DNA of 64,000 bases from Chryseobacterium ginsenosidimutans (GCF_024807225.1 NZ_JANUCO010000001.1:3596001-3660000), one strand, 5' to 3'; numbered from the stretch's first letter, positions 27,456-36,860 are shown. Made by a program: numbers and translations. Notes: generated from the sequence alone by a model not told the origin.

Positions 27456-28022
27456 TTACTGCTTTGTTAAAGTAATATTTGTAGGGATTCCCCAACCCGC
27501 ACCCGGAGTAGGAGAACTCCCGTTGATACTAATATTTTCCCTTGGGGTCATCTTCCATTCCATTGTTGTAGGATTAATAATTTGTAAATCCATATACACA
27601 GGTTTACGAACTATCCTATCATTACCAACCAATGTAATCATATTCTGATTATTAGATAAATTGCTACCTTGCATTAATGGGCAATTAGGATCCGTATATC
27701 CATTAAATGTAAAATTTAATCTATCAATTAAAAGATTTCCATTCTTTATGTATTTATAACCACCATAAAGTGTGTCCTGATAATAGTCATTAAGTCCAAA
27801 AGCATCATCATGTTCCTTTTTGATTATTTTCACGGTAAACTCATCACTTCCATTGGAATATTTCCAAGTTCCGACAAACTTATCTAAAATACCCGTAGTA
27901 TCTTTAATATAATTACCGCTATGTAATACATTGGTGTCATAATTAGTGAGTGGATAAGTGGTTTGGCCATTCATCAGTGTAAAAGATACAAGTAGACTTA
28001 AAAATAAAAATGTATTTTTCAT
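27456..28022 (-). CDS. Small secreted protein, paralogue 1 (possibly DUF6705-like)
   Basis: 188 residues from MKNTFLFLSL; upstream in-frame residues overlap the neighbour and lack homology, so this start is preferred. Signal peptide ends at NGQ. The mature part begins TTYPLTNYDTNVLHSGNYIK and contains LDKFVGTWKYSNGSDEFTVK and the C-terminal block TPRENISINGSSPTPGAGWG. It looks like the small Chryseobacterium-type secreted proteins collected under DUF6705, an unverified recollection. About 65% identical to the protein encoded two bases upstream. Function unknown. Confidence 0.7.
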   Translation of the reverse strand: MKNTFLFLSLLVSFTLMNGQTTYPLTNYDTNVLHSGNYIKDTTGILDKFVGTWKYSNGSDEFTVKIIKKEHDDAFGLNDYYQDTLYGGYKYIKNGNLLIDRLNFTFNGYTDPNCPLMQGSNLSNNQNMITLVGNDRIVRKPVYMDLQIINPTTMEWKMTPRENISINGSSPTPGAGWGIPTNITLTKQ

Positions 28023-28024
28023 AT

Positions 28025-28594
28025 TTACTGCTTTATCAGAGTAACACTCGTCGGAATTCCCCAACCCGCACCCGGAGTAGGAGAACTCCCGTTGATACTA
28101 ATATTTTCTCTAGGAGTCATTTTCCATTCCATTGTTGTAGGATTAACTATCTTTAGCTCAATATAAACAGGCTTATGAACTATAACGTCATCACCTAAAA
28201 GACTAATGTCATTATAATTATTTGAAAGATTTCCACTACCCAAAATAATAGGAAAGTTTGGATCATAAAGTCCATTAAACGTAAAATTTACTCGATCCAC
28301 CACTATGCTACCATTCTTTATGTATTTATATCCTCCATATAAGAAATCTTTATAATAATCGCGCATTCCAAAAATGTTGTCATGTTCTTTTTTGATAATT
28401 TTTACGGTAAATTCGTCGTTTCCATTGATGTATTTCCAAGTTCCCACAAATTTATCTAAGACTCCTGTTGTATCTTGAATGTAATTACCACTATGAAGTA
28501 CATCTGTACTATAATTGGTTAATGGGTATGTAGTTTGGCAATTCATAAGCGTTAACGAAAATACTAAACTTGATAATAAAAATATATTTTTCAT
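28025..28594 (-). CDS. Small secreted protein, paralogue 2 (possibly DUF6705-like)
   Basis: 189 residues, tandem copy of the next gene with the same order of segments: signal peptide, TTYPLTNYSTDVLHSGNYIQ, LDKFVGTWKYINGNDEFTVK and TPRENISINGSSPTPGAGWG. The central third has diverged, while the 3' ends share a 54-base identical stretch (28056-28109 and 27486-27539), so recent conversion between the copies is likely. It starts 10 bases after the stop of a large lipoprotein gene, so the three probably form one transcript. Confidence 0.7.
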   Translation of the reverse strand: MKNIFLLSSLVFSLTLMNCQTTYPLTNYSTDVLHSGNYIQDTTGVLDKFVGTWKYINGNDEFTVKIIKKEHDNIFGMRDYYKDFLYGGYKYIKNGSIVVDRVNFTFNGLYDPNFPIILGSGNLSNNYNDISLLGDDVIVHKPVYIELKIVNPTTMEWKMTPRENISINGSSPTPGAGWGIPTSVTLIKQ

Positions 28595-28604
28595 AATGTT
28601 TTTT

Positions 28605-30075
28605 TTAGTTTGGACAATTGGTTTTGGTTGTTTTATTGGTTAGCGGGTTATAAATTAACTGCTGCCATGTAGAAAAATCAGGTGAAGATTTAAATAATTG
28701 TATTCCTGCAAATTTTGTGTCAAAAAATCTAGCAAGTCCATTCTCGTTTTGATCTATATTATTTTTTTTATTAATCAATTCTTCATATTCATCTTCTTTC
28801 AATTTCTTAATATTATCAAACTCCCAACCCGCAAAATAAAGATTAGTCCAAGCATTAAAAGAATTAAGATCTGTTATGGTCATAGCATATTGTGTACCGT
28901 TATCGGTGACAAGATAGAAAACGGTATTCTCGTTGAAGTTTCCGTTATCGATTCCATCCTTAATCGCAAAAATATCTGCTAAAGAAAATATGGTAAGACC
29001 ACTTGCTTTATGAGTGTGCATAAATACAGGGTATACATCGAATCCTAATTCGGCTTCAATATTATGAGCAATATCTAATTCTTCAAAGAATCGCGGTTCT
29101 AACTCATTACTGGCATTTTGATACATACCATAGGCAATCTCTCCAGGAATTTGCGGATTCACAGAAGGTAAATTTTCTTTCAGAATCTGAAGCATTCCCT
29201 TAGTAGTTTTTAGTGGTGTAGTACCAATGATATTCTTTGAGAGAGAGTTTTTCAATTTATTACAAGGATTATTGGTGATTGTATTACCAAAACCTCCTCC
29301 CGGGTTATTACCATCATAAGGTCCTGTAACAACAGATCCGTTACCGGGCGACGCACCCCCGCCATCACATGTAATAATAATTTCATACGATATACCAGTA
29401 TAAGAATAAGAATCGGTAGGTGCTTTCCCCGGTGTATTCTTATAGTCACAATCACCTATATGTGCATAATCGTGCTTATTTTCATAACACATTGTGCCAG
29501 AAACAAATATATTAACAAAATTAGGCCATGATCTGGCAAGGGTTTGCCAAATATTTTCCAAAAATGTCAGCCCCTTTTCTTTTACCAATAGGCTCAATCG
29601 TAACGTGATCTTTTAAATCTTCAAGGGTAAATTTACCTAGGTTTTCAAGTGCAGTTTTATCATAAGAAGAAATATAGGCTTCAAATTCAGAATTTCCTGT
29701 ATTGCTTAATACCAGATTCTCTAAAACATCCGAACTGTTTTCTCTCTTTTCTATTTTGAAAGTATAAGTTTTATGTCCTTTTTCATCTTCAACATAAAAA
29801 GACATGTCAGTATTCACTGAAAACTCTTCTTCCGAATCTGTATAAGTTTTGGAGTTTGTATTCTTAAGACCGGATAAAGCTTTGAAAGCAGCAATTTTAT
29901 TTGCTATAGTAGGAGACTGCTGTTTAAGCTGTTCATAGCTTAGCTGTTTAGCAGTATAAAATTGTTTTGTTTCGCCTGTTCGTCCTTCATAATCTACAAA
30001 TTCGTTTCGGCAGGAATGTAATGTTGTTAACAAGACTATCAGCATCGATAGCCTGAGAATAATTTTTCTCCTCAT
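28605..30075 (-). pseudogene. Large lipoprotein with Gly-rich centre and JAMM-like C-terminal motif, frameshifted
   Basis: The N-terminal part (MRRKIILRLSMLIVLLTTL then HSC lipobox) ends in its frame at 29521; a second frame open to 29597 carries the rest. Removing one A from CAAACCC on the coding strand (29543-29545) joins them into about 490 residues. The middle is Cys/Gly-rich (ITCDGGGASPGNGS). The C-terminal domain has MHTHKASGLTIFSLADI, which recalls the HxH-x(7)-SxxD metal site of JAMM/RadC proteins but with eight residues in the gap, so I only note the likeness. Paralogous secreted genes follow at once. Outer-membrane anchoring is expected; role unknown. Confidence 0.6.
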
Positions 30076-30203
30076 AATCATTTGTTTTTTTTGTTTGTTA
30101 AATATATAATTTTTTAATTACTCCACAAATATGTGAAAAACAATTTAAGAACATACAGTCAAAAACTATCGATTTCCGCATTATTTTTCAATAAAATTAC
30201 CAT

Positions 30204-30232
30204 ACAAAAAAGCTCCCTTAAAAAAGAGAGCC
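30204..30232 (-). terminator. Terminator of the pirin gene
   Basis: On the minus strand GGCTCTC, a T-rich loop, GGGAGC and six T. It lies about 45 bases beyond the pirin stop. Confidence 0.6.
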
Positions 30233-30275
30233 AACCAACAATAATCATGAAACTAACTTCATTACTATAACTTTA

Positions 30276-31152
30276 TTACATCGTCATAGGAACATCCATT
30301 AAAAGGATTTCCGTGTTTTCTGATGTTGCCTTAATTTTTACATCTGAAATATCCCAAACTCCGAAACCGTCTCTTTCTTCCAATTTTTGGTCTCCGATTT
30401 CTGCGCTTCCTTTAATGATAAAAGCATAGACGCCGTTTCCTTTTTTTCTGATCTGATAATTGGTTTCGATATTATTTTCAAAATTCCCTAAATGAAACCA
30501 CGCATCCTGATGAATCCAAACTCCGTCGTCATCAGCATTTGGAGATAATATTTGCTGGAATTTGTTCTTGCTTTTTGTTTTATCTAAAGTAACCTGATCG
30601 TATCTTGGAGCCACATTTCTTTTGTTCGGATATACCCAGATTTGCAAGAATTTTACCGGTTGATCGCTGTTTTTATTGAATTCACTGTGCATAATTCCTG
30701 TTCCTGCACTCATCACCTGAATATCTCCGCTTTTGATAATGGCAGAATTTTCCATGCTGTCTTTATGTTCTAGATCTCCTTCCAACGGAATACTGATGAT
30801 TTCCATATTATCGTGAGGATGTGTTCCGAAACCTCTTCCTCCATCTACTTTATCGTCATTCAAGACTCTCAACACCCCAAAATGCATTCTTTCAGGATTG
30901 TGATAATTGGCAAAACTGAAGGTATGATTGCTCACCAACCAGCCGTGATCTGCCTTTCCTCTTGAATCTGCTTTATGAATCACAGAATTGTCTTTAATTT
31001 TTGATTCAGGATTGGGTAAATGGTTGTAACCGATCGGTTTCTAACGGTTCGATTTCGTCGATCTCATTTTTCATCGTATTTCCCAATGAAGCGGATGCCA
31101 CAAACATTCCTGTTCCCAATAATCCTTTCTTTAAAAAATCTTTTCTGTCCAT
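30276..31152 (-). CDS. Pirin family protein with N-terminal export-like segment, frameshifted near its start
   Basis: The intact part (from 30983) has the pirin bicupin fold: HGWLVSNHTFSFANYHNPE, GFGTHPHDNMEIISIPLEG and IMHSEFN supply the His/Glu metal ligands of a quercetin-dioxygenase-like site. Upstream, another frame encodes MDRKDFLKKGLLGTGMFVAS, a hydrophobic leader of a kind seen on some Bacteroidota pirins. Deleting one A from GAAACC on the coding strand (31038-31040) joins leader and core (EPLEPIGYNHLPNPESK). If the frameshift is real, translation may start at 30983 and lose the leader. The upstream region shares a promoter/operator block with the MhqO-like gene at 37.9 kb, tying it to electrophile defence. 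Confidence 0.85.
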
Positions 31153-31182
31153 ATCTGTTAGTTATTTATTCGTTTTTGATAA

Positions 31183-31232
31183 GACAAATTTAGGGTGATG
31201 AAAATTGCTGTGCATTTAACTAGTTTAATAAA
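31183..31232 (-). promoter_or_regulatory. Shared promoter/operator block, copy in front of the pirin gene
   Basis: Read on the minus strand: TTAAACTAGTTAAA, about 22 bases, then TAAATTTG (complement of 31184-31191), a good -7 box. The same block, about 80% identical over 50 bases, lies at 37881-37931 before a dioxygenase gene. AACTAGTT is a perfect 8-bp palindrome and may be an operator. Confidence 0.6.
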
Positions 31233-31294
31233 TTCAGTTTTTTGAAGAAAATAATTAATTCTTTTGTATTGAAACAAAAGCACCAAAAATTCTC

Positions 31295-31480
31295 TTTTAA
31301 CGCAAAGGGTCGCAAGGTTTTTATTTTAAATTGTTCTGCATATTTTCGTTCGCAAAGGCGTTCTACTCAGCAAAGATGATCCATAAAGTTTGTTATCCCG
31401 TAGGGATCTAGGCTCGAATCATTTTAGATTAATTTTTAAAAACTTTGCTTAGATCCCTACGGGATGACAATATTGTGAAT
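31295..31480. repeat. Composite of repeat families D and B
   Basis: Family D part at 31295-31380 (TTTTAACGCAAAGGGTCGCA to TTCGTTCGCAAAGGCGTTC and CTCAGCAAA) followed directly by family B at 31385-31480 with inverted ends TTATCCCGTAGGGATCTAGG and GCTTAGATCCCTACGGGATG. The same D-then-B order recurs at 49951-50143. These fill most of the 398-base spacer 31153-31550. Confidence 0.65.
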
Positions 31481-31550
31481 ATTTTTCAGATTAAAGGAGA
31501 AAAATGCTTCTTGAGGCGGAATAATTTATGTTTTGATTTAATTGGAGAAA

Positions 31551-32135
31551 TTATTTTTCTTTGGAAGCGAGGCGTTTTCGGATAGTGCTTACGAATTCTT
31601 TGGAAACGCCGAGATAAGACGCGATATAGTATTGCGCGACTCTTTGAGGAATGGACGGATACACTTTTACGAATTCTAAATATCGGTCTGATGCCGCTTT
31701 TGAAATCGTATTGACCAATCGGTTTTGCAAGGTAGAAAGATTTCTCTGCACCAACATTCTGAATACTCTTTCGAATTTTGGAATTTCAGTCAGGAGCTTT
31801 TCTTTTGTAGTGGGATTCAGCATGTAAATTTCTGAATCTTCCAAGGTTTCGATGTATAATCGAGAAGGTTTTTGATCCTGAAATGAGGCAATATCACTAA
31901 TCCACCAGTCTTCGATGGCGAATAAAATGGTTACTTCAAAGCCGTTATCATCGAGATAATATACCCTTACACACCCTTTTTGGATGTAGCCTTCAAACTG
32001 GCAAATCTCACCTTCCCTCAGCAAAACCGTTTTCTTGGGAAATGTCTGAAACGTTAATGAATCGGTAAAAAATTTTTCTTCTTTTTCGCTAAGATTGATG
32101 AATCGTGTTACATTTTCGATGATATTTTCAGACAT
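31551..32135 (-). CDS. Crp/Fnr family transcriptional regulator
   Basis: 194 residues. An N-terminal cyclic-nucleotide-binding-like barrel (FQTFPKKTVLLREGEICQFE, GCVRVYYLDDNGFEVTILFA) leads through a long helix to a winged helix (RVAQYYIASYLGVSKEFVST, then IRKRLA). The cAMP phosphate-binding Arg/Ser pair is not evident, as in most Bacteroidota members, which sense unknown signals. It is followed ten bases upstream by a small gene on the same strand. Target unknown. Confidence 0.88.
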   Translation of the reverse strand: MSENIIENVTRFINLSEKEEKFFTDSLTFQTFPKKTVLLREGEICQFEGYIQKGCVRVYYLDDNGFEVTILFAIEDWWISDIASFQDQKPSRLYIETLEDSEIYMLNPTTKEKLLTEIPKFERVFRMLVQRNLSTLQNRLVNTISKAASDRYLEFVKVYPSIPQRVAQYYIASYLGVSKEFVSTIRKRLASKEK

Positions 32136-32145
32136 AGATTGCAGT

Positions 32146-32457
32146 TTACGACTGCAAATTAGGAAAAAGTGCGTAAACTTCGTTCTTTAATAATCCGCTT
32201 CCTCCCCCATAATGGTCGATCACCTTAACTTCTTTGTCTAAATTTTCACAAAAAACTTTAATATCTCTTTCAAATTGTTCTTCTAATCCTGAACTCAAAA
32301 GAACGATATCAACTTGATTTTCTTTAATATATTCGTAACAGAAATTTTCATCGCTTTGAATTTCGGCTTTCCAGCCTTCATTATTTTCGATAATTCTTTT
32401 TAAGGTCTCGATAATCTCTTGATTTTTTCCAATGACCAGAAAGTTTAATATTTTCAT
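32146..32457 (-). CDS. Small receiver-like protein
   Basis: 103 residues resembling the first half of a response-regulator receiver fold: MKILNFLVIGKNQEIIETL, then VDIVLLSSGLEEQFE where the phosphorylatable Asp region would be and VKVIDHYGGGSGLL. The usual acidic pocket at the end of strand 1 is missing, so it is probably not phosphorylated. It may form an operon with the downstream Crp-like gene. Uncharacterised. Confidence 0.55.
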   Translation of the reverse strand: MKILNFLVIGKNQEIIETLKRIIENNEGWKAEIQSDENFCYEYIKENQVDIVLLSSGLEEQFERDIKVFCENLDKEVKVIDHYGGGSGLLKNEVYALFPNLQS

Positions 32458-32617
32458 TTTGGATTTATTTTTTTTAACGCAAAAAGCGCTTTGATTTTTA
32501 ATTAATACTTTTAAGTGAAACGTAATGAAGATCTTTTTTTATTTTTTAGATTCTTCCTTCATTCAGAAGGACAAGTGAGATTTAGAATCAACAAAAAACG
32601 ATCAACTATCAACAAAA

Positions 32618-34228
32618 TTATAAATGTTTATTACCTGTAATTTTTAATTCATTTAAATCTAATTGCGATTCAGCTTTGCGGATTTCGTCATCGGTGAACA
32701 GTTTTTCACGTTTCATTTTATATAATTCTTTTCGCTGTAAGGCAAAAATATCAAGCATAATTTCATGATATTCTTTCAGATCATGTTGTCTGTTGGTACA
32801 CATTTCCAACGAACTTAAATGACCTTTCTGAACAGAGATATCATTCTCAATCGTATTTTTAAAATTTTCAACCAAGCTGTTATTTTTTAAACTCGATTCA
32901 TATTTTTCATCTAATCTGCTCACCGCCAAATTATCCAGTCTGATCTGAATTCCAGCTTGCTGTTCGTGCGACGGTAAAATATGATCTATTTCTCCGATTT
33001 TGGTTAATTTAATAATCAAAGGAAGCGTTAAACCCTGAAAAACCAACGTCACAAAAATAACGACGAAAGTGATAAAAATGATTAAATTTCTCATCGGAAA
33101 TTCCGTTTGACTGTTCATCATCACGGGAATCGACAAAGCTGTTGCCAGAGAAACTACGCCTCGCATTCCTGCCCAACCGATGATTAAAGGGTTTTTCCAT
33201 CCCGGACTCGGATCTTTCCGAACTTTCTTGCTCAGCCATCTCGGAATATGAGCAACCGGATAAATCCAGAAAAGACGGACGATAATTACAATTACACTGA
33301 TGATTAAGCCATATTTAATCCCATCCATCAAAGAAGTTTCACCCAAACCATTGATGATATCGGGAAGCTGAAGTCCGATTAACACGAAAACTAATGCATT
33401 CATCACAAAAATCAACGTATTCCAGACTCCCATCATATTGATTCTCGTCGTTCCTGTTTTAAAAATCTCATGCGAACGGAAAGACATGAATAATCCACCA
33501 CTTACGACCGCCATTACTCCCGAAAAGTGAAAATGTTCGGCAACTAAGAATAAAATATAAGGCGTCATCACCGTTAAAGCCGCATCTATCGCTGGAGTTG
33601 TGGGTAAAAACCGGTGAATTGCATAAAAAACATGGGCTCCTGCGATTCCCACTACTACTCCCATTCCTGCTACCAGAAAAAACTGACCGGTCGCTTCCTG
33701 CATCGAAAACATTCCTGTCATCACCGCCGCCAAAGCAAATCGGAAGACAATTAATGAGGAAGCATCGTTAATCAAACTTTCACCTTCTAACATGGCAACG
33801 GTACGTTTTGGAACTTTTAATCCTTTTAAAACTGTCGTTGCAGCAACTGCATCCGGTGGAGAAACAATTCCGCCCAACAAAAATCCCAATGCCAAAGTGA
33901 ATCCCGGAATTAAAGCCTGTGACGCAAAAGCCACGACCAGAGACGTCAGAAATACCAATCCGAAAGCCAATAATCCGATGGTTCTTTTCCATTTCCAGAA
34001 GTCATTCCATGAAGTGTACCACGCTGCTTCATACAAAAGTGGCGGCAGGAAAATTAAAAATATAACTTCGGGATCAAGCTTTAACACCGGAACTCCAGGA
34101 AATAAACTGATTCCCAATCCCGCCAATACCAAAAATATCGGATACGCAATTTTGATACGCTGCGCCAACATGACGAGCAGCATTACGATGAGTAAAAGTC
34201 CCAGTATAAGAAGTAGTTGTTCGTGCAT
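32618..34228 (-). CDS. Na+/H+ antiporter, CPA1 family
   Basis: 536 residues with about 12 membrane helices over the first 420 and a charged cytosolic tail (KYESSLKNNSLVENFKNTIE and on). Ion-site motifs of NhaP/YjcE-type exchangers are visible: FLPPLLYEAAW, GGIVSPPDAVAATTVLKGL, LEGESLINDASSLIVFRFAL (with the ND pair) and WAGMRGVVSLATALSIP. It would exchange cytosolic sodium or potassium for protons. Stand-alone gene; the downstream spacer towards 32617 is plain AT-rich DNA. Confidence 0.92.
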   Translation of the reverse strand: MHEQLLLILGLLLIVMLLVMLAQRIKIAYPIFLVLAGLGISLFPGVPVLKLDPEVIFLIFLPPLLYEAAWYTSWNDFWKWKRTIGLLAFGLVFLTSLVVAFASQALIPGFTLALGFLLGGIVSPPDAVAATTVLKGLKVPKRTVAMLEGESLINDASSLIVFRFALAAVMTGMFSMQEATGQFFLVAGMGVVVGIAGAHVFYAIHRFLPTTPAIDAALTVMTPYILFLVAEHFHFSGVMAVVSGGLFMSFRSHEIFKTGTTRINMMGVWNTLIFVMNALVFVLIGLQLPDIINGLGETSLMDGIKYGLIISVIVIIVRLFWIYPVAHIPRWLSKKVRKDPSPGWKNPLIIGWAGMRGVVSLATALSIPVMMNSQTEFPMRNLIIFITFVVIFVTLVFQGLTLPLIIKLTKIGEIDHILPSHEQQAGIQIRLDNLAVSRLDEKYESSLKNNSLVENFKNTIENDISVQKGHLSSLEMCTNRQHDLKEYHEIMLDIFALQRKELYKMKREKLFTDDEIRKAESQLDLNELKITGNKHL

Positions 34229-34300
34229 AGTTTCTATTTAGAAGTTAGATATAAGATGTTAGAAGTTAGACTTACAACTCGATGATTAGTCATTTTCTAA

Positions 34301-34648
34301 TTAAAGATGTATAAACAGTGAAGTTCTCTCTTTCTTTTCCAAATTTTTTGTTTTGTGTCCTTTTCCTGAAATGTCTTCTACCAAAAGAATTTCTCCTGTT
34401 TTGAATTGTCTGATTTCGCCAAGAGAAGTTTCTATTTCAACACCGCCATTTAGCAAGATAATATATTGTCGCTGTGGAGCACAATGAAAATCGTAATCGT
34501 ACTCTGCAGAAACTGTCCTGAACTGTAGTTTTTTAACATCAATATTTTCTGACAAAAAACCTATTTCACCTTGATCAATTAAAGGAATTTCTACCTCCTC
34601 GAAATGAGTTTCTTCTTTTTCGTCGCTGAAGATTTTTGTGATTTTCAT
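34301..34648 (-). CDS. Small cupin-like protein
   Basis: 115 residues. FHCAPQRQYIILLNGGVEIE and FKTGEILLVEDISGKGHKTK follow the pattern of the two cupin motifs, with His/Gln and a late His as possible metal ligands. Such stand-alone cupins often bind small molecules. It lies upstream of the antiporter on the same strand with 70 bases between them. Confidence 0.75.
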   Translation of the reverse strand: MKITKIFSDEKEETHFEEVEIPLIDQGEIGFLSENIDVKKLQFRTVSAEYDYDFHCAPQRQYIILLNGGVEIETSLGEIRQFKTGEILLVEDISGKGHKTKNLEKKERTSLFIHL

Positions 34649-34659
34649 ATTTTTTTATG

Positions 34660-34744
34660 TTTTGGCTAAAGCCAATTGATTTTATAATTTATTAAACGGG
34701 CTTCCTTCGACAACCTCAGGATGACATGCCCGTTCCTATTGAAT
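34660..34744 (+). repeat. Family A repeat, copy 4, interrupted by a family C piece
   Basis: TTTTGGCTAAAGCCAATTGA and the closing CCCGTTCCTATTGAA match family A, but the hairpin loop TAAAG is replaced by TTCCTTCGACAACCTCAGGA and TGACATG, an inverted family C sequence. Confidence 0.65.
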
Positions 34745-34776
34745 ACAATATTGTACTTATTTGTATTTAAATCATT

Positions 34777-35397
34777 CTATTTAAAAATCAATGAATTCGC
34801 CAGTTCCATTTCCTCCTGATTGATCGAATGTCCGAAATTATCGTATACTTTTTCTGTGACATCGGCATTCATTTCTCTTAAAATATTTGCCGTTGCATAC
34901 ACTCTTTCAACCGGAACATGAAAATCGGGATTGCTTGTTCCTATAAAAATCGGAGTCTGTGCAAAATCACCTTTGTAGTTTTCACGATTGATTTTATCTC
35001 CGATTAATCCACCAATAATTGCTGTAGCTCCCCCGAATTTCTGAGCATTTCTCGCCAAGAACTCTAAGGTAAGACAAGCGCCTTGCGAGAATCCGAAAAA
35101 GTAAATGTTTTCAGCTTTAATTCCAGCATCTATGGCAGTTTTAACCGTTTTTTCAATCGTTTCAATTGCTGATGATAACCAAGGTTCATTTTGTTCAACA
35201 GGAGCGATGAAAGAGAAAGGATACCAAGTTCCGTTGGTCGCTTGAGGAGCTAATAAAGCGTAATCTTCCACATTCAAATGCTGTGATAAGCTCAAAATAT
35301 CCTGCGCACTTCCACCGCGTCCGTGAATCATTATTAAAGCTTTTTCCGCTTCATTAATCTGTTTTCCTGATGTTTTTATATCTAAAGTATGACTCAT
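34777..35397 (-). CDS. Alpha/beta-hydrolase of the phospholipase/carboxylesterase family (MhqD-like)
   Basis: 206 residues from MSHTLDIKTSG; the frame extends 17 codons upstream but that part overlaps the dioxygenase. IHGRGGSAQDIL is the oxyanion region, the nucleophile lies in FGFSQGACL (about residue 112), Asp in IGTSNPDFHVP and His in DNFGHSINQEE. It starts four bases after the stop of a ring-cleaving dioxygenase, the pairing known from the mhqNOD-type quinone/electrophile resistance operon of Bacillus. The hydrolase probably removes ring-fission products. Confidence 0.85.
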   Translation of the reverse strand: MSHTLDIKTSGKQINEAEKALIMIHGRGGSAQDILSLSQHLNVEDYALLAPQATNGTWYPFSFIAPVEQNEPWLSSAIETIEKTVKTAIDAGIKAENIYFFGFSQGACLTLEFLARNAQKFGGATAIIGGLIGDKINRENYKGDFAQTPIFIGTSNPDFHVPVERVYATANILREMNADVTEKVYDNFGHSINQEEMELANSLIFK

Positions 35398-35401
35398 TAT
35401 T

Positions 35402-36355
35402 TTATCTGTATTTTTCTGTTGGATAATTAATTTTTGGGAGAGCTTCATCCAAATGTTCTCTTTTTTCTTCGAATTGTTTTGGCAGACTTAAATGTTCGCC
35501 CAAAGAAGCAAATTCCTCGTCTGCATCAAATCCAGGACCTGAAGTCGCAATTTCAAACAAAACACCTCCCGGTTCTTTAAAATATACGGAGGTGAAATAT
35601 TTACGATCCTTCACTTCGGTATGTTCTAAGCCGAATTTATTTAATTTTTCAACCATTTCAAGTTGAGTTTCTGCATTTGGGGTCGCAAAAGCAACGTGGT
35701 GAACGGTTCCTCTTCCCGCCAAACCTTTCAAAGCATTGGGCGTACAAACCAAATCAACATATTTTCCCGGAGCATCTTCTGCCGCAAACCTGAATCTGTC
35801 TGAGCTTTCGGCAATCAATTGATGATCCATCTGAGTCGTTAAAAGCGCTGCCGTTCTTTCATAAGCATCTAACCAAATTTCAACATGGTGGATTCCTTTG
35901 ATGGCATAATCTTTTGGAATAAAGCCATTGTAATAGCCTTTTCGATTGTCTTTATCACTGAAAACCAATTCTAATCCCAACCCGTCAAAATCTTCCAGAT
36001 AAATAAAAGCTTCACCCGAAAATCTTTGCTGAGCCTGTTTAAAAGGAATATTAAACTGATTCAAACGATTCAACCAATAATCCAATGCATCGATTGATAC
36101 AGAAAAAGCGGTCGTATTCAACATTCCTTTGCCATGTCTTCCGTTGACTAAGCCTTTTCCATAAGGGAAAGTGGTCATAATCGTTCCCGGAGTTCCGAAT
36201 TCGTCCCCGAAATAAAAGTGATACACATCGGAATAGTCAAAATTTACCGTCTTTTTTACCAAACGAAGTCCTAAAACTCCGGTGTAAAAGTCTATATTTT
36301 CCTGTGCATCGCCTGTGATGGCTGTTACGTGGTGAAGTCCTGTGATGAGTGACAT
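35402..36355 (-). CDS. Ring-cleaving dioxygenase, VOC fold (MhqO-like), paralogue 1
   Basis: 317 residues made of two vicinal-oxygen-chelate modules. GLHHVTAITGDAQENIDFYT starts the first; HHVAFATPNAETQ and EPGGVLFEIATSGPGFD give metal ligands of the second. Members of this group cleave hydroquinones and related rings. It is in an operon with the MhqD-like hydrolase, and a second copy about 50% identical lies at 36.9-37.9 kb. Confidence 0.9.
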   Translation of the reverse strand: MSLITGLHHVTAITGDAQENIDFYTGVLGLRLVKKTVNFDYSDVYHFYFGDEFGTPGTIMTTFPYGKGLVNGRHGKGMLNTTAFSVSIDALDYWLNRLNQFNIPFKQAQQRFSGEAFIYLEDFDGLGLELVFSDKDNRKGYYNGFIPKDYAIKGIHHVEIWLDAYERTAALLTTQMDHQLIAESSDRFRFAAEDAPGKYVDLVCTPNALKGLAGRGTVHHVAFATPNAETQLEMVEKLNKFGLEHTEVKDRKYFTSVYFKEPGGVLFEIATSGPGFDADEEFASLGEHLSLPKQFEEKREHLDEALPKINYPTEKYR

Positions 36356-36419
36356 TTTTTTTAGTTTTTAGTGGTTGGTTGATTGTTGTTGGTTTTTAAT
36401 GCTATGACGTTAAATTGGT

Positions 36420-36538
36420 CTGCTTATTTTTGTTCGCAGATGCAAAAGTATATCCATCAAGTTTATCTCTCAGCACGAATTGTCTATGCTATTTTCTAAC
36501 ACTTAGCTTAGATCCCTACGGGATGACAAACTTGATGG
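36420..36538. repeat. Partial family D plus family B repeat
   Basis: A short D remnant (TTTTTGTTCGCAGATGCAAA) is followed by family B at 36454-36538. The ends CCATCAAGTTT and AAACTTGATGG are perfectly inverted; the right part has GCTTAGATCCCTACGGGATG. Confidence 0.6.
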
Positions 36539-36560
36539 TATTTTACTATTTTTCTTTATC

Positions 36561-36860
36561 TTATTCTCCCTCCTCTTTCAACCAGACATCATTATATTCT
36601 TCCGGATTGCGTTTGAATTGGGCATGAACATATGGACACAACGCCAGAATTTTCATATCGTTTTCTCTTGCGTAGGAAACCAGTTTTTCCAGTAATAATT
36701 TTGCGAAACCTTTTCCAGCGTACTCTTCATCAACTTCTGTGTGGTAAACGGTTAATTTTTTTCCGATTACCGAAATATCCATTTTTCCTGCTTTTTTATC
36801 GTCTGAGAAAAGCTGAATTTCTCCTCTCACGTTTCCTAAAACTACTTTAGTTGTTTCCAT
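36561..36860 (-). CDS. Small GNAT-type N-acetyltransferase (YjdJ/GCN5-related)
   Basis: 99 residues. YHTEVDEEYAGKGFAKLLLE is the acetyl-CoA-binding loop of the short GNAT group (R/Q-x-x-G-x-G/A replaced by the group's YAGKGFAK) and ILALCPYVHAQFKRNPEEY its C-terminal signature. These proteins bind acyl-CoA; substrate unknown. It sits between the two dioxygenase paralogues on the same strand. Confidence 0.85.
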   Translation of the reverse strand: METTKVVLGNVRGEIQLFSDDKKAGKMDISVIGKKLTVYHTEVDEEYAGKGFAKLLLEKLVSYARENDMKILALCPYVHAQFKRNPEEYNDVWLKEEGE

